From the NCBI GenBank assembly GCA_965371445.1, contig CBDUYN010000023.1:20239-84238 (forward strand): a stretch of DNA of 64,000 nt, read 5' to 3'. Below, piece after piece: positions 31,270 through 40,549 of the stretch. Source of the stretch: DASWIG01 sp965371445. GTDB taxonomy: Bacteria; Acidobacteriota; Thermoanaerobaculia; Multivoradales; J023. Within the stretch, counting starts at the first letter, position 1. Every line of letters starts with the position of its first letter. A model generated the notes under the pieces. It saw only the letters and a program-made list of their open reading frames with translations, searched no databases and was not told the origin of the DNA. Position numbers and translations under genes: made by a program.

Positions 31270-31399
31270 GAGCACTGACCCAACTTCCCGACACCGCTCC
31301 GAAAGCCATCCTCCCGGGGTGCGCTCAAGGCACCCAGAGCTTTCTTCTCGCTTCTTCTTCGCTTCTTCTCCTCTTGAGAACAAGGCGGTTCCCTGCTAC

Positions 31400-31417
31400 A
31401 CTGACCGGCCAGTCAGT
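31400..31417. promoter_or_regulatory. inverted repeat, candidate TetR operator 2
   Basis: ACTGAC-CGGCCA-GTCAGT, a perfect 6-bp inverted repeat with 6-base spacer, 54 bases before the TetR start. ACTGACCGGCCAGTCAGT-like palindromes are typical binding sites of TetR regulators of RND pumps, so this is the likely autoregulatory operator for the efflux operon. Confidence 0.65.
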
Positions 31418-31470
31418 GAACTGACCCACGGCTCCTTCGCCGAAAGGATCCGAGGAGGACAAACCGCAGG

Positions 31471-32163
31471 ATGCCCGCCAACACGACCGCCACAGCTACC
31501 ACCGAGACGACACCGGCCGAGACGCCGCAAACCAAAGAACAGCTCATCCAGGAGTTCCGGATCCAGACGATCCAGGACGCGGCGGCCCGCGTCATCGCCT
31601 CGAAGGGCTTGAACGGCGCCACCATGCAGGCCATCGCCGACGCCGCCGGCATCGCCAAGGGGACGATCTACCTCTACTTCCAGAGCCGCAAGGAGCTGGT
31701 CGAACGTACGGCCGACCAGGCTTTTTCGCAGCTCCTGGCGCTGACCCGGGAGATCCTCGAGAGCCCGGCGCCGGTGCGCGAACGCCTACGCGGCATGATC
31801 GCCAACCAGATCTCCTACTTCGAGGAACGCCGCGACTTCTTCCAGCTCTACGAATCCGTGCGCTATCCCAACGCGGTGACCGAGGAGGGACGCCACGCGG
31901 AGAGCCGCCACGCGCGGATCGAGATCGCCCAGCACCGCCTCTACCTCGAACGCTTGACGAGCTTTCTCGAGGAGGCGATGGCGGCGGGCGAGATCCGCGA
32001 GATGGACGCCTCGCGCCTGGCGCTTTTCGTCAGCGAAGGGATCATCGCCATCCTGATCCGCCGCCTCACCCACGAGGAGGAGACGGTCCCGGTCGAAGAC
32101 GACGTCGACTGGCTCGTACGGGCGATCATGGACGGCATCGCCACCGAGAAGGAGAGGTCATGA
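31471..32163 (+). CDS. TetR-family regulator of the RND efflux operon
   Basis: 230 residues. After a Thr/Ala-rich 25-residue lead comes the TetR HTH: IQDAAARVIASKGLNGATMQ then IADAAGIAKGTIYLYFQSRK (about residues 35-75). The C-terminal ligand domain is helical. The stop overlaps the start of the TolC-like gene (ATGA), so it is the first gene of the efflux operon tetR-tolC-adaptor-RND. Two palindromes upstream (31251, 31400) are likely operators. The inducer is unknown. Confidence 0.93.
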   Translation: MPANTTATATTETTPAETPQTKEQLIQEFRIQTIQDAAARVIASKGLNGATMQAIADAAGIAKGTIYLYFQSRKELVERTADQAFSQLLALTREILESPAPVRERLRGMIANQISYFEERRDFFQLYESVRYPNAVTEEGRHAESRHARIEIAQHRLYLERLTSFLEEAMAAGEIREMDASRLALFVSEGIIAILIRRLTHEEETVPVEDDVDWLVRAIMDGIATEKERS

Positions 32164-33473
32164 CGCAGCGCGTCCGGAAGGTGGTCGTGTGGGCCGCCAA
32201 CCTCTTCCTCCTTGCGGCCGCGGCTCCGCTCGCCGCGGAGGTGGTGACGCTTCGCGAGGCGATCGACCGTGCCCTGGCCCAAAACCTCGGCATCGAGCGC
32301 AGCCGCTCCGCCGTGGCCGTCGCCGACGCGACGGTGCGTCTGGCGCTCGCCGAGCGGCTTCCCCACCTCGACTTTGGCGGACGCGGGAGCTTCAACCGCC
32401 CTGAGGTCCTTTTCCCTTTTGGCGACGGGCTCGTCGTGCGCCTCCTGCCCGAGACCGACTGGGCGGCCCAGGCGAGCCTCCGTCAGCCGCTTTATACAGG
32501 CGGACAGCTCGAGAAGGCCCACCGCCAGGCCAAGGTCGACGCCGACCGTTCCCGTGACCGGCTACGCGGCGACGAGGAGCAGCTCCTGCTGCGCCTCGTC
32601 ACGAGCTACCTGACGGTGGTGCGCGGCGACGCCCTGATGGCGGTCGAGGAGCAAAGCGTCGAGCTTGCCGAGAAACGCCTGCGCCGAGCCGAGAGCTTCT
32701 ACGAGGCCGGCGAGGTGACACGCGTCGACGTGCTGCGTGCCCGTGCCGCCATCAAGGGCGCCGAGCGGCGGCGGGCGGGCGCCCGGAGCCTACGCGAGAC
32801 GGCCGTCGGGGCGCTGCGCGTCGTCCTCGCGACCGACGGCGAGATCGACGTCGAGCGTCCGCAGGACGTCCTGCCACCGCCCGCGGGCGAGGCGGCGCTC
32901 GTCGCTCACGCCCTCGACACCCGGCCCGAGCTCGACGAGGCGCGCCTCGCCCTGGAGCTGGCGAGTCTCGAGATCGGGAAGGCCAAGGGCGGCCGCCGGC
33001 CGGCGCTTTTCGCCGAAGCGGTCCTCGTCCAGCAGCGGAGCAACTTTCCGGCCGAACGCTTCGTGTCGGTCAACCTCGCCGTCGCCGTCCCGATCTACCA
33101 GGGCGGGAGCGTCGCCGCCCGCCTGGCGATCGCCGGGGAGCGCGAGCTCCAGGCACGCCTCGGCTACGAAGAGCTGCGCCTGGTCGTCCGCGAGGAGGTC
33201 CGGGCCGCCCTGGTGGAGCTCGAGACCGCCGCGACCACGCTCGGCCTCGCGACCGAGCAGCTCGCCGCCGTCGAGGCCGAGCACGAGCAGGTCTCGGACC
33301 TCTACGAGGCTCTCGAGGCCACCTCGCTCGACGTCGCGGTGGCCGAGCTGGCCCTGGCCGAAGCGCGCCGTGCCGTCGTCAATTCGGCGCTCGACCGCGA
33401 CCTTGCCAAGGTCCGCCTCTACTACACCTCCGGTGACCTCAAATTCGCTCTCCTCGAGGAGGCAACCCGATGA
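32160..33473 (+). CDS. TolC-family outer-membrane efflux protein
   Basis: 437 residues with a signal peptide (VVWAANLFLLAAAAPLAAEV). Two tandem OEP repeats of long helices are seen, each opening with the family pattern (TLREAIDRALAQNLGIERSR; DTRPELDEARLALELASLEI) and turning through YQGGSVAARLAIAG and TGGQLEKAHR strands. It forms the trimeric outer-membrane channel for the pump encoded next. Start overlaps tetR, end overlaps the adaptor gene by 4 bases. Confidence 0.92.
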   Translation: MTQRVRKVVVWAANLFLLAAAAPLAAEVVTLREAIDRALAQNLGIERSRSAVAVADATVRLALAERLPHLDFGGRGSFNRPEVLFPFGDGLVVRLLPETDWAAQASLRQPLYTGGQLEKAHRQAKVDADRSRDRLRGDEEQLLLRLVTSYLTVVRGDALMAVEEQSVELAEKRLRRAESFYEAGEVTRVDVLRARAAIKGAERRRAGARSLRETAVGALRVVLATDGEIDVERPQDVLPPPAGEAALVAHALDTRPELDEARLALELASLEIGKAKGGRRPALFAEAVLVQQRSNFPAERFVSVNLAVAVPIYQGGSVAARLAIAGERELQARLGYEELRLVVREEVRAALVELETAATTLGLATEQLAAVEAEHEQVSDLYEALEATSLDVAVAELALAEARRAVVNSALDRDLAKVRLYYTSGDLKFALLEEATR

Positions 33474-34411
33474 CCTCGACATCCTGGAAATCCGCCGCGC
33501 TCCTCGCGGCGTTGACGCTGTCCTTCCCTCTGAGCGCCTGTAAGAACAACCAGGCGTTGGCCGATCCACTATCCGAGGAGCCACAGTCGAACGAGCCCGC
33601 GCCCGAGGCCCGGGAGCGGGACCTCGCCGAAGAGATCCGCGACTTGAAGGCGCTCACCGCTGGCGAGGCCGACCCGGCCGAGGACACCGGCCGCCTCGCC
33701 GCCACCGGCGAGATGGTCGCCGACGTCCACTCGGAGCTCGTGCCGCGCCAGGCGGGACGCATCGGCCGCATCCTCGTCGACGAGGGGCAGGCGGTGCGCG
33801 CTGGCGAGGCACTCCTCGAGATCGAGTCCGACTACCTCGAGCTCGCCGTCGACGCCGCCCGTGCCCAGCTGGCGCGTGCCGCGGCGGGGCTCTCCGAAGC
33901 GGCGCGCGACTTGGAACGTAAGAAGGGACTCTTTGAAAAAGAATCCATTTCGCGCGCCGTCTACGACCGGGTAAAATTCGCCTTCGACGGCGCCACCGCT
34001 GCCCACGAGGTCGCCCGGGTCAACCTGGCCCTGGCCGAAAAACAGCTCGAGGACGCGGTGCTGCGCTCGCCGATCGACGGCGTCGTCGCCGAGCGCCGGG
34101 TCGACGTGGGCGAGAGCCTCTCGCCCGGCAAGCCGGCGTTCGTCATCGTCCGCACCCGGCCCCTGAAGCTGCGCTTCCAGCTCCCCGAGCGCCACCTGCC
34201 GGACGTCCGGAAAGGACAGTCGGTCACCGCCTACGTCGATCCTTATCCTGGTGAAGCCTTCGAAGGACGGATCCGTGTCGTCGGCCAGGTCATCGACCCG
34301 GCGAGCCGTAGCCTCGTGGTCGAGGCGATCTTCGAGAACGCCGACGGACGGCTGCTGCCGGGTCTTTTCGCCCGCGTCGAGCTCGATCTCGGAGGCGGAG
34401 GCAAGAATTAG
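33470..34411 (+). CDS. RND efflux periplasmic adaptor lipoprotein (HlyD/AcrA family)
   Basis: 313 residues. An N-terminal lipobox (LSFPLSAC) predicts a lipoprotein anchored in the inner membrane. The lipoyl-like half motifs GRIGRILVDEGQAVRAGEAL and DAVLRSPIDGVVAERRVDVG flank a coiled-coil hairpin (DAARAQLARAAAGLSEAARD), then beta-barrel segment FVIVRTRPLKLRFQLPERHL. It bridges the RND pump and TolC. Starts at an ATGA overlap with tolC; the RND gene begins at the next base after its stop. Confidence 0.93.
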   Translation: MTSTSWKSAALLAALTLSFPLSACKNNQALADPLSEEPQSNEPAPEARERDLAEEIRDLKALTAGEADPAEDTGRLAATGEMVADVHSELVPRQAGRIGRILVDEGQAVRAGEALLEIESDYLELAVDAARAQLARAAAGLSEAARDLERKKGLFEKESISRAVYDRVKFAFDGATAAHEVARVNLALAEKQLEDAVLRSPIDGVVAERRVDVGESLSPGKPAFVIVRTRPLKLRFQLPERHLPDVRKGQSVTAYVDPYPGEAFEGRIRVVGQVIDPASRSLVVEAIFENADGRLLPGLFARVELDLGGGGKN

Positions 34412-37400
34412 ATGCACAAGTTCGCCGAGATCTGCGTCCGCCGGCCGGTCTTCGCGTCGGTGATCATCCTGATGCTCGTGGTCGTGGGAGTCTTCTCCTA
34501 CTTCCAGCTCGGGGTCGACCGCTACCCCTACGTCGAGTTCCCGCTGGTCGTCGTCACGACGATCCACCCCGGCGCGGCGCCGGAGGAGATCGAGACCGAG
34601 ATCACCGAGAAAATCGAGGAGGCGGTCAACACGATCAGCGGTATCGACCAGCTGATCTCGACCTCGTCGGAGAGCGTCTCGGTCGTCGTCGTCCAGTTCG
34701 TTCTGGACAAGGAGGCCGACGTCGCGGCCCAGGAGGTGCGCGACCGGTTGAACCGGATCCTCGCGGAGCTGCCCGGCGACGCCGATCCGCCGTTGATCGA
34801 AAAAGTCGACTCGACGGGTCCGGTGCTGGCGATCGCGCTCTCGGGCCCGGCCGGGATCCGGGACCTCTCGGAGTTCGCCGACAAGACGCTGCGCCGCCAG
34901 ATCGAATCGGTCGAGGGCGTCGGCCAGGTGCGCGTCCTGGGCGATCGGCCGCGGCAGATCAACGTCGTCGTCGACCCGGCGAAGCTCGCGAGCCTCGAGT
35001 TGACGGTGGCGCACCTGGTCGGCGCGCTACGCGCCCAGAACGTCCAGATCCCCGGCGGACGGGTCGAGCAGGGATCGCGCAACCTGACGCTTCGTACCTA
35101 CGGCCGGGTCACCGATCCGGCGGAGCTCGCCGAGATCGCCGTTTTGAGCCGGAACGGCTACACGATCAAGGTGGGCGACGTGGCCCGCGTCGAGGACACG
35201 ACGGCCGACGTGAAGACGGCGGCGATCATAAACGGCGACCCGGCGGTCGTGCTCTCGATCCGCAAGCAGTCGGGCACCAATTCGATCGCCGTCGTCGCGA
35301 ACGTCAAGGATCGCCTGGAGGACCTGCGGCGCCAGCTCCCCGAGGGCTGGCGCCTGACGGTCGAACGCGATCGCGCGAAGTTCATCCTGGATTCGATCCG
35401 CACGGTCCAGGAGCACCTGGTCGTCGGCTCGATCCTGGCGGTCCTGGTCGTGCTCCTCTTCTTGAAGCGCTGGCGGCCGACAATCATCTCGGCGATCGCC
35501 ATCCCGAGCTCGATCGTCGCCTCCTTCGGCGCCATGTACTACCTCGATTTCACGCTCAACATGCTGACGCTTCTCGCCCTGACGCTCGCCGTCGGCATCG
35601 TCATCGACGACGCGGTCGTGGTCCTCGAAAACATCTTCCGCTTCATGGAGGAGAAGAAGATGAGCCCCTTCCAGGCGGCGGTCGAGGGGACGCGCGAGGT
35701 GGGCCTCGCGGTGATGGCGACGAGTTTTTCGCTGGTCGCGGTCTTCTTGCCCGTAGCCTTCATGGGGGGGCTCGTGGGCCGGTTCATGAAGTCCTTCGGG
35801 TTGACGATGGCTTTTGCCGTCCTGGTCTCGCTTCTGGTCAGCTTCACGGTGACGCCGATGCTCGCCGCCCGTTGGCTCCGCCCCTCCGACCTGGGGGGCG
35901 AGAAGGGCTCGAAGTCGGGGCTTTATGGCCTCGTCGAGGCGCTTTACATGAGAATCCTCGGTTGGTCGATGCGCCACCGTTGGGTGATCGCCGCCGTCAT
36001 CCTGGCGACGCTCGGCTCGACGGTGCCACTGGTCCAGGCGGTCAACAAGAACTTCCTCCCCTTCTCCGACGAATCGCGGTTCGAGATCATCGTGCGCACA
36101 GCTGAGGGCACGAACGTCGAGGTCACGGGGCGGATCCTCGAGTCGATCGCCGAGCGGGTGCGCGGGCTCGATCCGGTCGAAGGCACCCTCGTCACGGTCG
36201 GCGACGACCAGCAGGGCTCGCAGAACCAGGGTCTCGTCTACGTCCGCCTGAAGGAGCTCGACGAGCGCCGCGAGGACCAATACGAGGTGATGGACCAGGT
36301 GCGCCAGGAGATCCTCCCCCACTACGCCGAGCTCGGCCTGCGGACCCAGGTGGCCAAGGTACCGACCATCGCGGGCGGCGGCAACAACTCGATGATCCAG
36401 TTCTGGGTCGGCGGCCGCGACCTGGAGCGCCTCTCGGAGTACGCCGACGTCCTGATGGCCAAGCTCACCGCCATGCCGGGCATCGTCGACGCCGACACCA
36501 ACTACGTCGACGGCAACCCGGAGCTCCGCGTACGCCTCGACCGGGCCAAGGCGGCGGATCTGGGCGTGCGGGTGGCCGACGTGGCGACGACCTTGAACGT
36601 GCTGGTGGGCGGCGCGGAGGTCACCGACTACTTCGAGGCCGGCGAGCAGTACGAGGTCCACGTCCGCGCCGACGAGCGCGACCGGCGCGATGTCCGTGGG
36701 ATCGCCCGCGTCGAGGTACCGTCGTCGAAGCTCGGAACGGTGCGCATCTCGGACGTCGTCACGATCGAGGAGGGGACGGGTCCGTCGGTGGTCAACCACA
36801 TCGACCGCCGGCGTCAGATCCTGCTCTACGCCAACCTCTTACCGGGCTATTCGCAGCAGACGGTGATCGACAGCCTGGTGGCGACGGCCGAGGAGCTTGA
36901 GATGCCGCCGGGCTACACCTACGGCCTCGCGGGTCAGTCGGAGGAGCAGGGCAAGGCGGCGAAGGGCTTCGCCTTGGCCTTCGGCCTCTCCTTCGCCTTC
37001 ATGTACCTGATCCTGGCGGCCCAGTTCGAGAGCTGGATCCACCCGGTGACGATCCTCCTGGCGCTGCCGTTGACCGTTCCCTTCGCGCTGGTCTCGATCC
37101 TCGTCCTGAACGGCTCGCTCAACATCTTCTCCTCGCTCGGAATCGTCGTCCTGTTCGGGATCGTGAAGAAAAACGGCATCCTCCAGGTCGACCACATGAA
37201 CGGCCTCCGGGCGAAGGGGATGCCGAGGCTTGAAGCGATCCTGGAAGCGAACCGGGATCGGCTGCGTCCGATCCTGATGACGACGCTGGCGTTCGTCGCG
37301 GGGATGATCCCGCTGGTCGTGTCCTCTGGATCGGGCGCGGCGATCAACCGGGCGATCGGCACGGTGATCATCGGCGGCCAGTCGCTGGCCCTTCTGCTGA

Positions 37401-37618
37401 CGCTTCTCGCGACACCGGTCGTCTACTCGATCTTTGACGACTGGGCGAACGCCCGCGTCTGGAAGTGGCTCTTCCGGGCGGGGGCGAAGCCCGCCGTTCC
37501 GGCGGAGGCTCCGGCGACGGGCTCCCTTTCCGGAAACGACTCCGGGGAATCCCAGAAGCACCGTTTCCACCGGAAACGAGCCCGCAGGCTTCCTGAACCG
37601 CCGTCTCTGAGGGTATGA
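34412..37618 (+). CDS. RND-family inner-membrane efflux pump (AcrB-type)
   Basis: 1,068 residues, 12 membrane helices expected. Starts MHKFAEICVRRPVFASVIIL, the classic first helix of HAE-1 RND pumps. The proton-relay Asp pair is in VGIVIDDAVVVLENIFRFME (helix 4), and PVAFMGGLVGRF and ILAAQFESWIHPVTILLALP are conserved. Porter-domain strands such as ISTSSESVSVVVVQF are present. Extrudes drugs, dyes or lipids using proton motive force. The last ~30 residues (SGNDSGESQKHRFHRKRARR) are basic, outside the fold, and include an inverted repeat in the DNA (CGTTTCCACCGGAAACG). Stop overlaps an ATG of the next frame (ATGA), so mrdA may be coupled. Confidence 0.95.
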   Translation: MHKFAEICVRRPVFASVIILMLVVVGVFSYFQLGVDRYPYVEFPLVVVTTIHPGAAPEEIETEITEKIEEAVNTISGIDQLISTSSESVSVVVVQFVLDKEADVAAQEVRDRLNRILAELPGDADPPLIEKVDSTGPVLAIALSGPAGIRDLSEFADKTLRRQIESVEGVGQVRVLGDRPRQINVVVDPAKLASLELTVAHLVGALRAQNVQIPGGRVEQGSRNLTLRTYGRVTDPAELAEIAVLSRNGYTIKVGDVARVEDTTADVKTAAIINGDPAVVLSIRKQSGTNSIAVVANVKDRLEDLRRQLPEGWRLTVERDRAKFILDSIRTVQEHLVVGSILAVLVVLLFLKRWRPTIISAIAIPSSIVASFGAMYYLDFTLNMLTLLALTLAVGIVIDDAVVVLENIFRFMEEKKMSPFQAAVEGTREVGLAVMATSFSLVAVFLPVAFMGGLVGRFMKSFGLTMAFAVLVSLLVSFTVTPMLAARWLRPSDLGGEKGSKSGLYGLVEALYMRILGWSMRHRWVIAAVILATLGSTVPLVQAVNKNFLPFSDESRFEIIVRTAEGTNVEVTGRILESIAERVRGLDPVEGTLVTVGDDQQGSQNQGLVYVRLKELDERREDQYEVMDQVRQEILPHYAELGLRTQVAKVPTIAGGGNNSMIQFWVGGRDLERLSEYADVLMAKLTAMPGIVDADTNYVDGNPELRVRLDRAKAADLGVRVADVATTLNVLVGGAEVTDYFEAGEQYEVHVRADERDRRDVRGIARVEVPSSKLGTVRISDVVTIEEGTGPSVVNHIDRRRQILLYANLLPGYSQQTVIDSLVATAEELEMPPGYTYGLAGQSEEQGKAAKGFALAFGLSFAFMYLILAAQFESWIHPVTILLALPLTVPFALVSILVLNGSLNIFSSLGIVVLFGIVKKNGILQVDHMNGLRAKGMPRLEAILEANRDRLRPILMTTLAFVAGMIPLVVSSGSGAAINRAIGTVIIGGQSLALLLTLLATPVVYSIFDDWANARVWKWLFRAGAKPAVPAEAPATGSLSGNDSGESQKHRFHRKRARRLPEPPSLRV

Positions 37619-37656
37619 TCCCCTGTTACCGGCGCCCGCCGGAGAGCTTCTACACC

Positions 37657-39453
37657 ATGAAGATCGGACAACATCGAAACGTACTCGCCCGGCGCCTCGC
37701 CGTGCTCTTTCGCCTGGTCCAGGTCGCCTTGCTGCTGGTTGCTGTCAGTTACTGGTGGGTCCAGGTGGCCGAGGGTGAGTACTACCGCGAGATGGCCGAC
37801 AACAACCGGCTGCGCAAGGTCTCGCTCGAAGCGCCCCGGGGCCTGATCTACGACCGGCACGGCCGCCAACTGGTCGAGAACGTCCCCTCCTACGCGCTGC
37901 TCGTCGACCGCAGCCTGAGCCGCGACCTCGAGGGGAGCTTCGCTTTCGCGGCCGAGATCCTGGAGACCGAGCCCGGCGAGCTCATGGAACGTTTTCGCGA
38001 AAGCCGAGCCGGCAGGTTCCAGCAGGTGCGCATCGCCGAGGACCTCGACCTCGGCCAGGTGGCACGTTTCGGCGTCGAGCAGCTGGAGCATCCGGAGTTC
38101 GAGATCGTCGCCGAGCACCTCCGGCTGTCGCGCCACTCCCACCACACGGCCCACCTCCTTGGCTACCTCGGCAAGGTGGGGCCGGCGGACCTGGAATCGC
38201 CCGAGAGCACCTACCGGCGCATCGACCTGAAGGGCAAGGAAGGCATCGAAGGACGCTTCGAGAGCCACCTGCGCGGGGTCCGCGGCGAGCAGCTCGTCGT
38301 CGTCGACAACCGCGGACGGCTGATCGAAGAGCTCGAGCCGCAGCCCGCCCGTCCGGGCAAAGATCTGAGGCTCGCGATCGACCTGGCCCTGCAGCAGGAG
38401 GCGGCACGGCTCCTCGAAGGGAAGACGGGAGCGGTCGTGGCGCTCGACCCGCGCCAGGGCGACGTGCTGGTGCTCGCCTCTTCGCCGGCCTACGACCCCA
38501 ACGCCTTCGTCCGGGGCCTGCCCCACGCCGAATGGCGCGTCTTGAGCCAGGACCCGCACCGGCCGCTCCAGAACCGGACGCTGCTCGACGCCGCTCCCGG
38601 CTCGCTCTTCAAGATCGTCATGGCCTTGGCCGGCCTCAAGCGCGGTGTGATCGACCTGGAAACGCGCGTTTTCTGCCGCGGCTCGATCGAGCTCTACGGC
38701 CACCGGCGACGCTGCTGGCGTCCCTCGGGGCACGGCTGGGAAAACCTTCACGGGGCGCTTCGGGATTCCTGCGACGTCTACTTCTACGTGCTGGGCCAGA
38801 AGCTCGGCATCGAAGCGATCGCCGAGGACGCCCGCCTCTTCGGCCTCGGCAAGGCTACGGGTTTGGAGCTGGGCGGCGAGCGAGCGGGGCTCGTGCCCAG
38901 CGGCGAATGGAGCCGGCGCGTCCGCGGCACTCCCTGGTATCTCGGCGAGACGATCTCCGTCGCCATCGGCCAGGGACCGATCCTGACCACCCCGCTACAG
39001 ATCGCGGTCCTGACGGCTGCCGTGGCCCGCGGACACCTGGTCAGGCCACGGCTCGTCCTCCCTCCCCTCGACGCCCCGGCAGGGATCGAGGCGCCGGCCG
39101 GCCCGGCCCTGCCGTTCGCCCCGGAGCACCTCGAGGCGGTCCGCCAGGGACTGTGGAGCGTCGTCAACGACCCCAAGGGCACTGGCAAGACCGCCCGCGT
39201 CGAAGGCTGGGACGTGGCCGGGAAGACCGGCACCGCCCAGGTGGTGCGCCAGGAAACCTGGACCGACAACAAAGACCTCCCCCCCGAGCACCGCGATCAC
39301 GCCTGGTTCACCTCCTACGCCCCGGCCGAGGACCCGCGGCTGGTGGTGGTCGTCTTCGTCGAGCACGGCGGCGCGGGCTCCAAGGCCGCGGCGCCGATCG
39401 CCAGAGCGCTCTATGAGAAATTCTTCAACGACGCTGCTGCGGGCGCTTCCTGA
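37657..39453 (+). CDS. mrdA: penicillin-binding protein 2 (elongasome transpeptidase)
   Basis: 598 residues from ATG 37657; an earlier ATG at 37615 overlapping the RND stop would add 14 residues. One N-terminal membrane helix (LFRLVQVALLLVAVSYWWVQ), then the PBP dimerisation region starting APRGLIYDRHGRQLVENVPS. The transpeptidase motifs are complete: SxxK in AAPGSLFKIVMAL, SxN-equivalent SCD in LRDSCDVYFYVLGQ, and KTGTAQV. Together with RodA, encoded next with a 41-base overlap, it builds side-wall peptidoglycan. mreB/C/D are not in the adjacent DNA; the RND operon is upstream instead. Confidence 0.95.
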   Translation: MKIGQHRNVLARRLAVLFRLVQVALLLVAVSYWWVQVAEGEYYREMADNNRLRKVSLEAPRGLIYDRHGRQLVENVPSYALLVDRSLSRDLEGSFAFAAEILETEPGELMERFRESRAGRFQQVRIAEDLDLGQVARFGVEQLEHPEFEIVAEHLRLSRHSHHTAHLLGYLGKVGPADLESPESTYRRIDLKGKEGIEGRFESHLRGVRGEQLVVVDNRGRLIEELEPQPARPGKDLRLAIDLALQQEAARLLEGKTGAVVALDPRQGDVLVLASSPAYDPNAFVRGLPHAEWRVLSQDPHRPLQNRTLLDAAPGSLFKIVMALAGLKRGVIDLETRVFCRGSIELYGHRRRCWRPSGHGWENLHGALRDSCDVYFYVLGQKLGIEAIAEDARLFGLGKATGLELGGERAGLVPSGEWSRRVRGTPWYLGETISVAIGQGPILTTPLQIAVLTAAVARGHLVRPRLVLPPLDAPAGIEAPAGPALPFAPEHLEAVRQGLWSVVNDPKGTGKTARVEGWDVAGKTGTAQVVRQETWTDNKDLPPEHRDHAWFTSYAPAEDPRLVVVVFVEHGGAGSKAAAPIARALYEKFFNDAAAGAS

Positions 39454-40549
39454 CGAGACGGCCGCGCTGCGGCGGCTGTCGAACGTCCATTTCGGTCCGC
39501 TCGCCGCGGCCTTGCTCCTGTCGTTGATCGGCCTTATGACGGTGGCGAGCGCCGGCACCGCCGAAGCCGAGAGCTACCTGCCGCGCCAGGTCCTGTGGCT
39601 CGTCGTCGGTCTCTTCGCCGTGGCCGTGGCCGTGGCGTTCGACTACCACCAGTTGGTCGACGCCGCCCCCATCTTCTACGGAGTGGGAATCCTCGCCCTC
39701 CTCCTGGTGCTTGTGGTCGGCCACGAGGTCAAGGGAGCCAAGAGCTGGCTCGTGGTCGGCCCGTTCAACGTCCAGCCCTCGGAGCTGGCGAAAATCGCCA
39801 CCGTCCTGGTCCTGGCACGCTACCTCTCCAGCCGGGAGCGGCCGTACCTCAGCTTGCGCGAGATCTTGACGGCCGGTGCTCTGGTGGGTGTGCCGGTGGT
39901 GCTCATCGTCCTCGAGCACGACATGGGGAGCGCCGCCATGTACCTGCCGCTTTTCGCCGGGATGCTCCTGGTCTCCGGGATCCGGGCGCGGGAGATGATC
40001 GCCGCCGCGCTGCTCGGCCTGATCCTCGCCGCCGGGGTGTGGAGCTTCGCGATGAAGCCCTACCAGCGGCAGCGCATCCTGAGCTTCCTCTCGCCGGAGG
40101 CGGATCCGCTGGGCGCCGGCTACCAGGTGCGCCAGTCGAAAATCGCGGTCGGCTCCGGCCAATGGACCGGCCGCGGCTACGGCCAGGGGACCCAGAGCCA
40201 GCTGCGCTTTTTGCCGGAGCGCCACACCGACTTCGTGATGGCCGTCCTGGCGGAGGAGTGGGGGTTCCTGGGGGTCGCGGCGGTGCTCTTGACCTACGGC
40301 TTCTACGTTTCCGGAGCCGCGGCGATCGCGGCGCGCAGCCGCGACCGAGCCGGGCTCCTGATCGTGGCGGGGCTGGTCTCGATCACCAGCTTCCACGCCG
40401 TCTACAACACCGGCATGGTCGTGGGGCTTCTGCCGATCACCGGGATTCCGCTACCCTTCCTCTCCTATGGCGGCTCTTTCATGCTGCTGAACTTCCTCGC
40501 CACGGGCCTGATCATCAACGTCGACTTCCGCCGCTACGTGAACCGATGA
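39413..40549 (+). CDS. rodA: RodA, SEDS-family peptidoglycan polymerase
   Basis: 378 residues, about ten membrane helices. SEDS landmarks: KGAKSWLVVGPFNVQPSELA, EHDMGSAAMYLPLFAGMLL (with the catalytic-loop Asp in LEHDMG), RQSKIAVGSGQWTGRGYGQG, FLPERHTDFVMAVLAEEWGF and the ending ITGIPLPFLSYGGSFML. It polymerises glycan strands as a complex with PBP2. The start lies inside the mrdA 3-prime end, and the stop overlaps the rng start (ATGA), so the three are translationally coupled. Confidence 0.96.
   Translation: MRNSSTTLLRALPDETAALRRLSNVHFGPLAAALLLSLIGLMTVASAGTAEAESYLPRQVLWLVVGLFAVAVAVAFDYHQLVDAAPIFYGVGILALLLVLVVGHEVKGAKSWLVVGPFNVQPSELAKIATVLVLARYLSSRERPYLSLREILTAGALVGVPVVLIVLEHDMGSAAMYLPLFAGMLLVSGIRAREMIAAALLGLILAAGVWSFAMKPYQRQRILSFLSPEADPLGAGYQVRQSKIAVGSGQWTGRGYGQGTQSQLRFLPERHTDFVMAVLAEEWGFLGVAAVLLTYGFYVSGAAAIAARSRDRAGLLIVAGLVSITSFHAVYNTGMVVGLLPITGIPLPFLSYGGSFMLLNFLATGLIINVDFRRYVNR

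Noticed and set aside
35027..36799. 590-codon minus-strand frame inside the RND pump gene
   Set aside because: Composition (Asp/Arg/His/Val) is that of an antisense shadow; the RND protein is continuous and complete on the other strand.
39595..40545. Upstream extension of the RNase G frame
   Set aside because: This stretch is an Arg/Gly-rich alternative frame of rodA; the RNase starts at 40546 with canonical sequence and ATGA overlap.
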